From NCBI GenBank assembly GCA_020028195.1, contig JAHWYE010000022.1, positions 1 to 11,554 of the forward strand: a stretch of DNA of 11,554 nucleotides, written 5' to 3'. Shown here in pieces: positions 1-7,372 of this stretch. Position 1 is the stretch's first letter, and each line of letters starts with the position of its first letter. The position numbers and the translations under genes are program-made. The notes under the pieces are model-generated. The model was not told where the DNA came from and made no database searches. It was given only the letters and a program-made list of their open reading frames with translations. Origin of the DNA: Nitrospirota bacterium (GTDB lineage: Bacteria > Nitrospirota > Nitrospiria > Nitrospirales > Nitrospiraceae).

Positions 1-298
1 GCACGTCGTAGCCTTCTCGCTGATGAACGCGCTGATCGAGATCCGGGAACGGACGGTTCCAGGTCTGGACCTCCTGGCTTATGCGGGCAGCGGGCTGCGT
101 GACACGACGCGCATCGCTGCCAGTTCCCCCGAGATGTGGCGTGATATCTGTCTCTGGAACCGAGAAAACCTGATCACGATGATCACGGTCTACGAAGGTC
201 ACCTCGCAACCCTTAAACAGCTCATCCAGGCCGGGGACGGACCTGGTATCGAAAGAGAGCTCGAGCGAGCCAAACAAGTTCGGGAGCAGCTCAACTAG
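1..298 (+). CDS. tyrA: Prephenate/arogenate dehydrogenase, C-terminal part (5' end outside window)
   Basis: This is the last 99 or so residues of a TyrA-family dehydrogenase, which oxidatively decarboxylates prephenate (or arogenate) with NAD(P)+ in tyrosine synthesis. The frame is open from base 2, so the ATG at 23 is internal. The visible part matches the all-helical dimerisation domain: the family stretch AGSGLRDTTRIAASSPEMW (about base 83 onwards) contains the conserved G-x-R-D-x-TRIA core, followed by W-R-D-I and N-R-E-N. The preceding HVVAFSLMNAL fits the region after the family's SHLPH motif. The NAD-binding Rossmann domain lies outside the window. The stop is about 19 bases upstream of aroA, a common neighbour and sometimes a fusion partner, so the two are probably co-transcribed. 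Whether the substrate is prephenate or arogenate cannot be decided from this fragment. Confidence 0.93.
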   Translation, partial: HVVAFSLMNALIEIRERTVPGLDLLAYAGSGLRDTTRIAASSPEMWRDICLWNRENLITMITVYEGHLATLKQLIQAGDGPGIERELERAKQVREQLN

Positions 299-317
299 TG
301 GGACCCGCCAGACATTG

Positions 318-1625
318 ATGACCTCACTCACCATCACTCCCTGGAGGCCCTTGAAAGGAGCCTTGTCAATTCCTGGCGACAAGTCCATCACGCATCGGGC
401 CATTATCCTCAGCGCTCTGGCTGAGGGGCGGAGCACCATCACAGGCTATTGCCGCGGTGAGGACTGCCTGAACACGGCTCGGTCCTTTCGGGCTCTGGGC
501 ATTCGGATCGACGAAAGTCCGGAGCGCTTGGACGTCCATGGGAAGGGTCTGTGGGGCCTGTCGGAGCCGGAACACCCGCTCGACTGCGGGAACTCAGGGA
601 CCGGCATCCGTCTGCTCACAGGGCTCTTGGCCGGGCAGGACTTCTTCACCGTACTGACTGGTGATGAATCTGTCAAGCGCCGCCCCATGGGCCGTGTCGT
701 CAAACCGCTACGGGAGATGGGGGCTGTGATCTCAGGCCGCAAGGGAGGGGAACTGGCCCCACTGGCTGTCACTGGCCGGCGGCTGAGTGGCATTGCTTAT
801 ACATCCCCTGTCTCCAGCGCACAGGTGAAGTCGTCCCTGCTCCTGGCCGGGTTATATGCCGAGGGCCTGACGCGGATCACCGAACCGTGGCGGTCCCGCG
901 ATCACACTGAGCGGTTGTTCCGGTATTTCGGGATACCGGTCCAAGAAGACGGCCAGGCGGTGGTCCTGCAAGGCCGGCCGGCTGTCGGATGGCCGGCCAA
1001 AAATCTCCTGGTGCCGGGCGACCTTTCCGCCGCCGCCTTCTTCATGGTGGGCGCCTGCATCGTGCCAGAATCTGAGGTGGCCCTTCTCGGAGTTGGGGTG
1101 AACCCTACTCGTACCGGCGTGCTGGAGATTTTGACCGAGATGGGAGCCGACATTCAGGTGGTCAATGAGCGGGAAGAAGCCGGCGAGCCGGTCGCAGATC
1201 TCCTTGTCCGCTCCGCTCCCTTGCATGGAATCCGCATCGGCGCTGAACGGATTCCGCGGATGATCGACGAGTTTCCGATCTTGTGTGTGGCGGCGGCCAT
1301 GGCGGAGGGTGAGACCGTCATCACTGGCGCAGAAGAGTTGCGAGTCAAGGAAAGCGATCGGATCGCAGCCATGGTCTCGGAACTCAGGAAGATGGGAACA
1401 AGAGTGACTGAAACACCGGATGGGCTCATCTTGCAAGGCATTGGAAAATCTGGTGACCGGCTGCGTGGCGCGTCCTGCACTAGCCATGGCGATCATCGTG
1501 TCGCTATGGCCCTTGCCATTGCGGGACTGACCGCTGACACACCAACCACAATTGATGATACAGCCTGTATTGAGACATCTTTTCCAGGATTTTACGACAA
1601 CTTGTTGAAATTATTGACAACATGA
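318..1625 (+). CDS. aroA: 3-phosphoshikimate 1-carboxyvinyltransferase (EPSP synthase), class II type
   Basis: Catalyses shikimate-3-phosphate + phosphoenolpyruvate to EPSP in the cytoplasm, the sixth step of the shikimate pathway. At 435 residues it has the usual length. Visible motifs: GDKS (20-23), CGNSGTGIRLL (about 90-100), KRRPMGRV (120-127), SAQVK (167-171), RDHTE (194-198), NPTR (262-265), the catalytic IDEF segment (D317/E318), KESDRI (344-349) and GDHRVAMA near the C-terminus. GDKS, SAQVK, RDHTE and NPTR together are the published signature of class II EPSP synthases, typified by the Agrobacterium CP4 enzyme, which tolerate glyphosate. Class I enzymes such as that of E. coli lack this set. 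I use the ATG at 318; an in-frame TTG directly before it (315) is possible. No strong ribosome binding site is seen, so coupling to tyrA is likely. The stop overlaps the first possible cmk start. Confidence 0.97.
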   Translation: MTSLTITPWRPLKGALSIPGDKSITHRAIILSALAEGRSTITGYCRGEDCLNTARSFRALGIRIDESPERLDVHGKGLWGLSEPEHPLDCGNSGTGIRLLTGLLAGQDFFTVLTGDESVKRRPMGRVVKPLREMGAVISGRKGGELAPLAVTGRRLSGIAYTSPVSSAQVKSSLLLAGLYAEGLTRITEPWRSRDHTERLFRYFGIPVQEDGQAVVLQGRPAVGWPAKNLLVPGDLSAAAFFMVGACIVPESEVALLGVGVNPTRTGVLEILTEMGADIQVVNEREEAGEPVADLLVRSAPLHGIRIGAERIPRMIDEFPILCVAAAMAEGETVITGAEELRVKESDRIAAMVSELRKMGTRVTETPDGLILQGIGKSGDRLRGASCTSHGDHRVAMALAIAGLTADTPTTIDDTACIETSFPGFYDNLLKLLTT

Positions 1626-1639
1626 GTTCGAGGACTATA

Positions 1640-2350
1640 ATGACCGGCCAGCAGGCTGTTGGCTCAGTCGGCCAGAGGCGAGAGCAGGGGCCAATCATTA
1701 CGATTGACGGTCCAGCCGGAGTGGGGAAGAGCACGATTGCCAAGCAGCTTGCGTCGCGTCTTGGATATCAGTACCTCGATACTGGCGCATTGTACCGTGC
1801 CGTGGCTTGGAAGGTTCGCGCATCGGACGTTGATCCGGCAGATCACCGGACCGTGACGAAGCTGCTGCCAGAGACCCGCATCACGTTGGAGCAGAGCGAA
1901 GATGGCGTGCGCGTGCTCGTTGACGCCCAGGATGTGACACGAGAGATTCGGACACAGGAGATCAGTGAGATTGCCTCCGTCGTCTCGGCCATCCCGGCGG
2001 TGCGTCAGTGGCTGCTCCCTATCCAGCGTCAGGCTGCGGCGTCCGGAGGTGTGGTGGCGGAAGGGCGTGATCTCGGGACGCATGTGTTTCCGGAAGCTGA
2101 TGTGAAGTTTTTTCTCGAAGCCGATGTGGATGTCCGCGCGGTAAGGCGACACGACCAATTGCAGGCAGCCGGCCATGTCGCATCGCTGACCCAGACGCAG
2201 GAACAGATCAAGGCCCGCGACCTGCGAGACCAGGCTCGAGCAGTTGCGCCCTTGGTGGCGGCTGCGGATGCGCGTCTGATCAATACGTCTGCACTCGGGG
2301 TCGAGGCGGTAGTCGAGCAAATGATGGCGGTGATCGCGTCTAAGCTGTGA
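1640..2350 (+). CDS. cmk: Cytidylate kinase
   Basis: Phosphorylates CMP and dCMP with ATP in pyrimidine nucleotide recycling. Motifs (numbering from the ATG at 1640, 236 residues): P-loop GPAGVGKST (24-32), YLDTGALYRA (45-54, CMP-binding region), EGRDLGT (141-147), FFLEAD followed by R-x-x-RR (about 158-170), and a C-terminal RDLRDQARAVAPL segment (194-205) corresponding to the family RDxxDxxRxxAPL lid region. Two starts are possible. ATG 1622 forms an ATGA overlap with the aroA stop but has no ribosome binding site. ATG 1640 has GAGGA at 1630-1634, five bases upstream, and is preferred. The first 16 residues precede the conserved core. The gene sits between aroA and plsC, and aroA-cmk-rpsA linkage is known from E. 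coli. Confidence 0.96.
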   Translation: MTGQQAVGSVGQRREQGPIITIDGPAGVGKSTIAKQLASRLGYQYLDTGALYRAVAWKVRASDVDPADHRTVTKLLPETRITLEQSEDGVRVLVDAQDVTREIRTQEISEIASVVSAIPAVRQWLLPIQRQAAASGGVVAEGRDLGTHVFPEADVKFFLEADVDVRAVRRHDQLQAAGHVASLTQTQEQIKARDLRDQARAVAPLVAAADARLINTSALGVEAVVEQMMAVIASKL

Positions 2351-3033
2351 CCGCGGCTGTGTATGGGCTTCTATGGCTTCTGTTCAATGCGCTGGGCCGG
2401 CTCTTCTTCCGGTACCGAGTCATTGGACGCGAGCACATCCCCAGGCGAGGTGGGGTCCTGGTGGCAGCGAACCATGCGAGCTATCTTGATATCCCGCTCC
2501 TCGGCTGTGGCATTCCGCGGCGAGTCGCGTTTCTAGGACGTCAGGATCTCTTTCCCGGGTTTCGGTGGCTCTTTCAATGGCTCGGGTGGATTCCGATCCG
2601 GCCGGACCGGCTGGACCGAGAAGGATTTGGCAAAGCGATTCGCCTCATCAAGGGCGGCAAGGTGGTGGTGATCTATCCAGAGGGTAGCCGAACACCAGAC
2701 GGCAGGGTGCGGCCAGGGCGACCAGGGATCGGTGTCATTGTGGCTGAAACCGCCTGCCCGGTGATCCCCGCCTATATCGCAGGAACGCACGAGGCCTTGC
2801 CCATCGGAGCGTCCTGGATCCGGTGTCGTCCGGTGCAGATCACGTATGGGAAACCGATCAACTTCACGGCTGATGCACAACGGTACGCAGGCAAGGAGTT
2901 TTATCGACATGTGAGCCGGACCGTGATGGCGAAGATCGCCGAGCTGGGGAACGTCGCTCCTCCGGCGGAGCCATCGGGACGGGCTGAACAGCCTGAACCA
3001 AGCCCGGCAGCTCATTCTCACAACGCTGAGTGA
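2347..3033 (+). CDS. plsC: 1-acyl-sn-glycerol-3-phosphate acyltransferase (PlsC family)
   Basis: Predicted to transfer a fatty acyl chain to lysophosphatidic acid, giving phosphatidic acid for membrane phospholipids, at the inner face of the cytoplasmic membrane. The 228-residue protein begins with a hydrophobic segment (about 5-21). It has acyltransferase motif I NHASYLD (42-48; H43 and D48 are the catalytic HX4D pair), motif III PEGSR (111-115) and a motif IV-like CPVIPAYIAG (137-146). The last 25 or so residues are Pro/Ala/Glu-rich and outside the fold. The start is a GTG overlapping the cmk stop (GTGA), with no clear ribosome binding site, so translational coupling is likely. The family includes other lyso-lipid acyltransferases, so exact acceptor specificity is inferred. 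Placement between cmk and rpsA recurs in several bacterial lineages, as far as I recall. Confidence 0.92.
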   Translation: MTAAVYGLLWLLFNALGRLFFRYRVIGREHIPRRGGVLVAANHASYLDIPLLGCGIPRRVAFLGRQDLFPGFRWLFQWLGWIPIRPDRLDREGFGKAIRLIKGGKVVVIYPEGSRTPDGRVRPGRPGIGVIVAETACPVIPAYIAGTHEALPIGASWIRCRPVQITYGKPINFTADAQRYAGKEFYRHVSRTVMAKIAELGNVAPPAEPSGRAEQPEPSPAAHSHNAE

Positions 3034-3035
3034 AG

Positions 3036-3076
3036 GCTGAGTTGAGTCAACCATCAGCACCGACCGTCGTCGGAGG
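3036..3076 (+). promoter_or_regulatory. Structured rpsA leader: two adjacent hairpins, the second overlapping the SD
   Basis: In the 58 bases between plsC and rpsA there are two back-to-back stem-loops. Hairpin 1: GCTGA-GTTG (3036-3044) pairs with CAAC (3048-3051) and TCAGC (3054-3058), with a CA bulge and an AGT loop. Hairpin 2: CCGAC (3060-3064) pairs with GTCGG (3069-3073) around a CGTC loop. The 3' arm of hairpin 2 shares two G residues with the GGAGG at 3072-3076, the only good Shine-Dalgarno match, which lies unusually far (15 bases) from the ATG at 3092. E. coli rpsA is known to be autoregulated by S1 binding to a hairpin-rich leader without a standard SD; the analogy here is inference. 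Neither hairpin is followed by a T-run, so they are not intrinsic terminators. Confidence 0.45.
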
Positions 3077-3091
3077 ATTGGGATAGCGCGA

Positions 3092-4807
3092 ATGAACATG
3101 CCGTCGAAACCAAGCGAAGAACAGTTGGACCGCGGGACCCTGGCCGCCCTCTACGAAGAGACGTTCAGGAATTTCGAGGAGGGCAGCATCGTCGAGGGCC
3201 GGGTCGTCGCGTTCAGTAAAGACAAGGTGGTGGTGGATATTGGGTATAAGTCGGAAGGGAGCATCCCGACCGACCAGTTTTCGAGCGAGGAACTCCAGGC
3301 CCTCAAGGTCGACGACCGGCTGCAGGTGTATATCGAAGAGCGAGAGGACGCCGAGGGCAACCTGATCCTGTCCAAAGAAAAAGCCGATAAGATGAAGGTC
3401 TGGGAGGAGCTGGAGAAGTCGTACAAGGAGGAGAAGGTCGTCGAGGGACGGATTCTTTCACGCATCAAAGGCGGGATGATGGTTGATATCGGTGTCAAAG
3501 CGTTCCTTCCCGGCTCGCAGATCGATCTGCATCCGGTGCGTGATCTGGACTCGTTGGTGGGCAGGTCGTTCCCCTTGAAAATTATCAAGATCAACCACCG
3601 CCGAGGGAATGTCGTGGTGTCTCGACGGGTTTTGCTGGAAGAGTCCCGGGACAAGAAGCGGCAGACGACGCTCTCGTCCCTCAAGGAAGGGCAGACGATC
3701 CAGGGGACGGTAAAGAACATCACCGACTACGGGGCCTTCATCGACCTGGGCGGAATCGATGGCCTGCTTCATATCACGGATATGTCGTGGGGACGGGTCG
3801 GCCATCCATCGGAGCTGTTCGTTGTCGGAGATAAGGTGGAGGTGGTCGTTCTGAAGTATGACCGGGAGACCGGCAGGATCTCCCTTGGTCTCAAGCAGAA
3901 AACGACTGACCCCTGGACCAACGTGGCCGCCAGGTACCCGGTGACCTCGCGGGTCCGTGGCAAGGTCGTCAGTCTTACCGACTACGGTGCCTTCGTCGAA
4001 TTGGAGCCTGGGATCGAGGGCCTCGTGCATGTGTCGGAGATGTCATGGACTCACGAGGTGAGACATCCCTCGCGCGTGGTATCGGTCGGGGATCAGGTTG
4101 AAGCCGCGGTGCTGAACGTGGATCCAGGCAGCCGCAAGATCTCCTTGGGGATGAAACAGACTGCGCCTAACCCTTGGGACATGGTGGAGACGAAGTATCC
4201 GAGCGGCACCCGCATTGAAGGCAAAGTGAAGAGCCTGACCGACTTCGGCGCCTTTATCGGGCTGGACGAAGGGATTGATGGCCTGATCCACATCTCCGAT
4301 ATGTCCTGGACCAGACATATCAAGCACCCCACGGAGCTGTTTAAGAAGGGGCAGAAGGTGGAAGCGGTGGTCCTTAGAATTGACAAGGAGAAGGAGCGCC
4401 TCTCGCTCGGCTATAAGCAGTTGACACGCGATCCGTGGGAGGACGAGATCCCTCAGCGGTACAAGTTGGGCGAGACGACGGTCGGCAAGGTGACAAAGAT
4501 CACGGACTTTGGTGTGTTCGTCGAGATCGAAGGCGGCGTAGAAGGGCTCGTCCACGTCAGCGAGTCCGGCCTCGAGCCGCCAGCGAGATTGGAGGAGAAG
4601 TTTAAGGTTCAGGATACGCTCACGATGAAGATTATCAAGGTGGACCGCGAGGAACGAAAGATCGCGCTGAGCCTGCGAGAGCATCGATTGGACGCTGAAC
4701 GGAAACAAGTCGACGAGTTTCATGCGACACAAGGCGCCGTGGACGAGAGTTTGGGTCGTGCAGCCAAGAAGAACAAGAAGAAGGCCCCGGACTCAGAGGA
4801 CGTCTGA
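3092..4807 (+). CDS. rpsA: 30S ribosomal protein S1
   Basis: S1 binds mRNA on the small ribosomal subunit and helps initiation on structured or weak-SD messages. The 571-residue protein is close to the 557 residues of E. coli S1 and contains six S1 (OB-fold) domains at about 31-97, 115-180, 200-269, 286-356, 372-443 and 459-530. Domains 3-6 carry the typical RNA-binding pattern G-x-V-x-x-[LI]-T-D-[YF]-G-x-F followed by G-[LI]-[LIV]-H-[IV]-[ST]. Domains 1 and 2 are divergent, as expected for ribosome-docking domains. The tail is Lys-rich (RAAKKNKKK). The ATG at 3092 is used; another in-frame ATG lies at 3098. GGAGG is 15 bases upstream, with a weaker GGGAT closer (about 3080-3084). The preceding leader is structured, suggesting autoregulation. 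The sppA gene follows after 45 bases. Confidence 0.97.
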   Translation: MNMPSKPSEEQLDRGTLAALYEETFRNFEEGSIVEGRVVAFSKDKVVVDIGYKSEGSIPTDQFSSEELQALKVDDRLQVYIEEREDAEGNLILSKEKADKMKVWEELEKSYKEEKVVEGRILSRIKGGMMVDIGVKAFLPGSQIDLHPVRDLDSLVGRSFPLKIIKINHRRGNVVVSRRVLLEESRDKKRQTTLSSLKEGQTIQGTVKNITDYGAFIDLGGIDGLLHITDMSWGRVGHPSELFVVGDKVEVVVLKYDRETGRISLGLKQKTTDPWTNVAARYPVTSRVRGKVVSLTDYGAFVELEPGIEGLVHVSEMSWTHEVRHPSRVVSVGDQVEAAVLNVDPGSRKISLGMKQTAPNPWDMVETKYPSGTRIEGKVKSLTDFGAFIGLDEGIDGLIHISDMSWTRHIKHPTELFKKGQKVEAVVLRIDKEKERLSLGYKQLTRDPWEDEIPQRYKLGETTVGKVTKITDFGVFVEIEGGVEGLVHVSESGLEPPARLEEKFKVQDTLTMKIIKVDREERKIALSLREHRLDAERKQVDEFHATQGAVDESLGRAAKKNKKKAPDSEDV

Positions 4808-4852
4808 GGGAGAGGCGTCGGGCGAGCAACGTGAGCAGCAGGGTCAAGGCCA

Positions 4853-5752
4853 ATGACTGATGAGACCTCCCCCCATCCCGTGAAACGCTGGAAGCCATTG
4901 CGGTTCCTTCTGTGGATGCTGCTTGCCGGGCTTCTCCTGGTGGTTCTGGTCAACACCCTGTTCCCCGACTGGGATCTTTCCGACGAAGATCGCATCGCCT
5001 TGGTGCGAGTTGAGGGCGTGATTCTGGACGCGCAGCAAACGGTGGGCGAGCTGAAGCGGTTTGCGGATAGCCCGTCAGTGAAAGCGATCGTGCTTCGCAT
5101 CGACAGCCCCGGTGGAGGCGTCGTGCCGTCCCAGGAGATCCATGACGCGGTCAAGCGGGTCCGGAATAAGAATAACAAGATGGTCATCGCGTCGATGGGG
5201 AGCGTGGCGGCCTCGGGCGGCTACTACATCGCGGCCGCAACCGATCGCATCATTGCCAATCCCGGTACCCTCACCGGGAGCATCGGCGTCATCATGGAGT
5301 TGGCCAACCTGGAAGGGCTGCTGAAGAAAATCGGGGTGGAGAGCCTGGTTGTGAAAAGCGGCCGGTACAAGGATATCGGGTCTCCCCTGAGGAAGATGAG
5401 GGAAGACGATCGCCGGATCCTTCAGTCAGTCATGGACGACGTACACCGTCAGTTCATCCAGGCGGTGGCAGAAGGTCGCTCGCTTGACGTGGCGGAGGTG
5501 CAGCCGCTGGCCGACGGGCGCATCTTCACCGGGCGGCAGGCCAGGGAGATGAAGCTCGTAGACGAACTGGGCGACCTAGAAGATGCGATCCGACTCGCAG
5601 CCGATTTGGCCGGTATTGAAGGGGAGCCCAAAGTGGTGGAGCCGCGGAAACGGTTTTCGATCCGTGAGTTGCTCGAGAGCCGTCTGCTCGGCGCGCTGCC
5701 CAGACTCGATTTCCAGGCAGGCGTGAGCCTCAAGTACCTGATGGCCTTCTAA
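4853..5752 (+). CDS. sppA: Signal peptide peptidase SppA (short form, S49 family)
   Basis: Membrane-bound serine protease expected to degrade cleaved signal peptides and other membrane-associated peptides from the outer face of the cytoplasmic membrane. At 299 residues it is the short one-domain form (Bacillus type), not the roughly 600-residue E. coli duplication. One N-terminal transmembrane helix (about 16-36) follows a basic segment. The core has LRIDSPGG (81-88), the nucleophile motif GSVAASGGYY with S121, and SGRYKDIGSP with the catalytic lysine K173. The Ser-Lys spacing of 52 residues equals that of B. subtilis SppA (S147/K199). A putative tail segment (RKRFSIRELLESRL) follows the protease domain. 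Only a weak AAGG lies before the ATG. It is the sixth gene of the cluster, between rpsA and the IHF-like gene. Confidence 0.95.
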   Translation: MTDETSPHPVKRWKPLRFLLWMLLAGLLLVVLVNTLFPDWDLSDEDRIALVRVEGVILDAQQTVGELKRFADSPSVKAIVLRIDSPGGGVVPSQEIHDAVKRVRNKNNKMVIASMGSVAASGGYYIAAATDRIIANPGTLTGSIGVIMELANLEGLLKKIGVESLVVKSGRYKDIGSPLRKMREDDRRILQSVMDDVHRQFIQAVAEGRSLDVAEVQPLADGRIFTGRQAREMKLVDELGDLEDAIRLAADLAGIEGEPKVVEPRKRFSIRELLESRLLGALPRLDFQAGVSLKYLMAF

Positions 5753-5844
5753 ACGACATCCCTCACGCCCACCCCTCGGCGGTCCCTGGTATCAGGAGAC
5801 TCCGGGCGAAGTGGGTCAATGGCAACCTCGGCAGGAGAACGAGT

Positions 5845-6123
5845 ATGACGAAAGCGCAGATCATCGAGAAGGTTTCTGAGAAGGTGACGACCCTCACGAA
5901 ACGGCAAGCGGAGATCGTGGTCAATACGATCTTCAATAGCATCCGCGATTCCCTCCAGAGGGGGGACAAGACCGAGATTCGAGGATTCGGAAGTTTCCGG
6001 TCACGTGCCCGCCGCATGAAGGAGGGGCGCAATCCCAAGACTGGGGCGACCGTGTCCGTGCCGGCAAAACGGGTCCCGTTCTTCAAAGCCGGGAAGGAAT
6101 TAAAGGAGCTTCTGAACAAGTAA
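5845..6123 (+). CDS. IHF/HU-family DNA-binding protein, IHF-beta-like
   Basis: Small dimeric nucleoid protein that bends DNA. The 92 residues cover the whole fold: an N-terminal helical dimerisation region (1-40), EIRGFGSF (44-51) and the beta-arm with RNPKTG (62-67), whose proline (P64) intercalates between base pairs, then VPFFKAGKEL (77-86). EIRGFGSF and the K-x-GKEL ending resemble E. coli IHF-beta more than HU. Its position downstream of aroA-cmk-rpsA matches ihfB in E. coli. Because many non-proteobacteria have homodimeric HU-like proteins with mixed features, I leave the symbol blank; ihfB or hup are both defensible. ATG 5845 has GGAGA at 5834-5838, six bases upstream. A 92-base gap separates it from sppA and could hold its own promoter, but I see no clear one. 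Confidence 0.93.
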   Translation: MTKAQIIEKVSEKVTTLTKRQAEIVVNTIFNSIRDSLQRGDKTEIRGFGSFRSRARRMKEGRNPKTGATVSVPAKRVPFFKAGKELKELLNK

Positions 6124-6144
6124 GGGCCAAGCTGGGAACGCTGG

Positions 6145-7137
6145 ATGGGAATGTTCGATTCCAACGAAGAAGCAGCAGTGTCGCAGGTGATCTGGACCGA
6201 TGAGGCGCTCAAGCGTATGGAGCGCGCGCCGGTGTTCCTCCGCGGGATGGTGAAACGCCTGGCCGAGAAGAAGGCTCGCGAGCTGGGATACGTAGAGATC
6301 ACTGCAGAGATCCTGGACCGGTTCAAGAATCAGATGATGGGTCGCATGGGGGGTGAGGCAGGTCTGGCTGCCGCCGCTGTTCAGATCGAGAAAGGCCGTG
6401 TGCCCTGGACCGCCGCGGCACAGGAGCGATTGGAGACCGTGCCCGAGTTCATGCGGCATATGATCAAACAGATCGCCGAGGAGCTCGCGCTTGAGCGAGG
6501 GCACCTGGAGGTGAACGTTGAGCTGTTCGAGAAGGTGGAAGCGCTGGGTGATCACCAGGAGCAGGGTGGGCCACCGATGGAATGGAGTGAGGGGGCACTG
6601 GCCCGGCTGCAGGAGAAGATCAAGAGCACGCCGCCGATTGCGATGGACTTCGTCACGGACATGCTCAAGCGGGACACCGAGGATTTGGCCCGCGAGAGGG
6701 GGTTCGCCAGAATCGATGAGGCGGCCTTGGTCCAGATCTGGGATGCGCCTCAGGAACGTATTCTCTGGAGTGACGAGGCGTGGGCACGCCTTCTCACCTC
6801 TCCGGATTTCGTGCGGAGCGGGATCCGCAAAGCAGCGGAACGCCGGGCTCGGAAGATGGGTCTGAAAGAAATTGATTCTGAGCATCTCACGAAGTTCCGC
6901 AACGAGGCCATGATGAAGGCCGTGAAACGGATCCGGAGCTTCGGCTACCGGGAGCTCACCTTCGACGCCTTTGAGGATGCGTTAGAAAAGGTCAAACGAC
7001 TGCAGGGCAACGAGCAGGCGGAGAAACGTCTCGCCGAGATCCGTGAGTACATGAAGAAGAAACCGGAAGCGGGCGTGCTGGGAGAAGAGCTGATGGAACG
7101 GTTCAGGAAGTACCTGAAAGGAGAAGGCACGCTCTAG
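6145..7137 (+). CDS. Protein of four tandem PCP_red-like repeats, function unknown
   Basis: A 330-residue protein built almost entirely from four copies of a helical module resembling PCP_red (Pfam PF08369), the small C-terminal domain of light-independent protochlorophyllide reductase subunit B. Copies lie at about 16-64, 87-132, 146-197 and 207-262. Each opens with W-[TS]-x-x-[AG] (W17, W88, W147, W208), then R-[LM] (R24, R95, R154, R215), in three copies P-x-F-[LMV]-R, then an amphipathic helix ending A-R/E-x-x-G and an [IV]-[TND] turn. Repeat 3 is the most divergent. A charged helical tail (about 263-330) follows. There are no cysteines, so it cannot bind an Fe-S cluster through Cys, and no signal peptide is seen. 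The gene is 21 bases after the IHF-like gene, with GGGA at 6134-6137, and is probably the last of the operon. Other PCP_red proteins occur in non-phototrophs, so a role in chlorophyll synthesis is not implied. Confidence 0.85.
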   Translation: MGMFDSNEEAAVSQVIWTDEALKRMERAPVFLRGMVKRLAEKKARELGYVEITAEILDRFKNQMMGRMGGEAGLAAAAVQIEKGRVPWTAAAQERLETVPEFMRHMIKQIAEELALERGHLEVNVELFEKVEALGDHQEQGGPPMEWSEGALARLQEKIKSTPPIAMDFVTDMLKRDTEDLARERGFARIDEAALVQIWDAPQERILWSDEAWARLLTSPDFVRSGIRKAAERRARKMGLKEIDSEHLTKFRNEAMMKAVKRIRSFGYRELTFDAFEDALEKVKRLQGNEQAEKRLAEIREYMKKKPEAGVLGEELMERFRKYLKGEGTL

Positions 7138-7306
7138 CCATTCAGTCAAACCCGCGGTTCGTTCGATCCTTCGTTGAACCTCTTTCTCGCTGTGACGCAG
7201 GCGCGCTCTCTCGTCGCTCCCGGGCCTTCCTGAACACAAGGCGTCCGCCGCTCTCTTTCCTCACCTATCACTTCCTTTTCTGTGCCTTGTCCACCGGGCT
7301 CTGCAG

Positions 7307-7335
7307 TTGAATGGGCCTCACCCTGGGTGTAGAGT
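7307..7335 (+). promoter_or_regulatory. Candidate sigma70 promoter for the lipoprotein gene
   Basis: TTGAAT (7307-7312, 4/6 to TTGACA) and TAGAGT (7330-7335, 4/6 to TATAAT) are separated by exactly 17 bases. Transcription would start near 7342, giving a leader of about 30 bases with GAGG at 7361-7364 before the ATG at 7373. The -35 element includes the TTG that would open the longest frame, which argues against that upstream start. Pattern match only. Confidence 0.4.
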
Positions 7336-7372
7336 AAAACTGTTGGGGGGTGCGGAGGCAGAGGTCTTTCCC

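Noticed and set aside
852..2320. Long minus-strand frames opposite aroA (852-1496) and cmk (1664-2320)
   Set aside because: Both lie wholly antisense to genes with unambiguous catalytic motifs; such frames are expected in GC-rich coding DNA.
7156..7180. Possible terminator after the housekeeping cluster (GGTTC ... GAACC then TCTTTCTC)
   Set aside because: Only a 5-bp stem with a 15-base loop and an interrupted T-rich tail; too weak to call.
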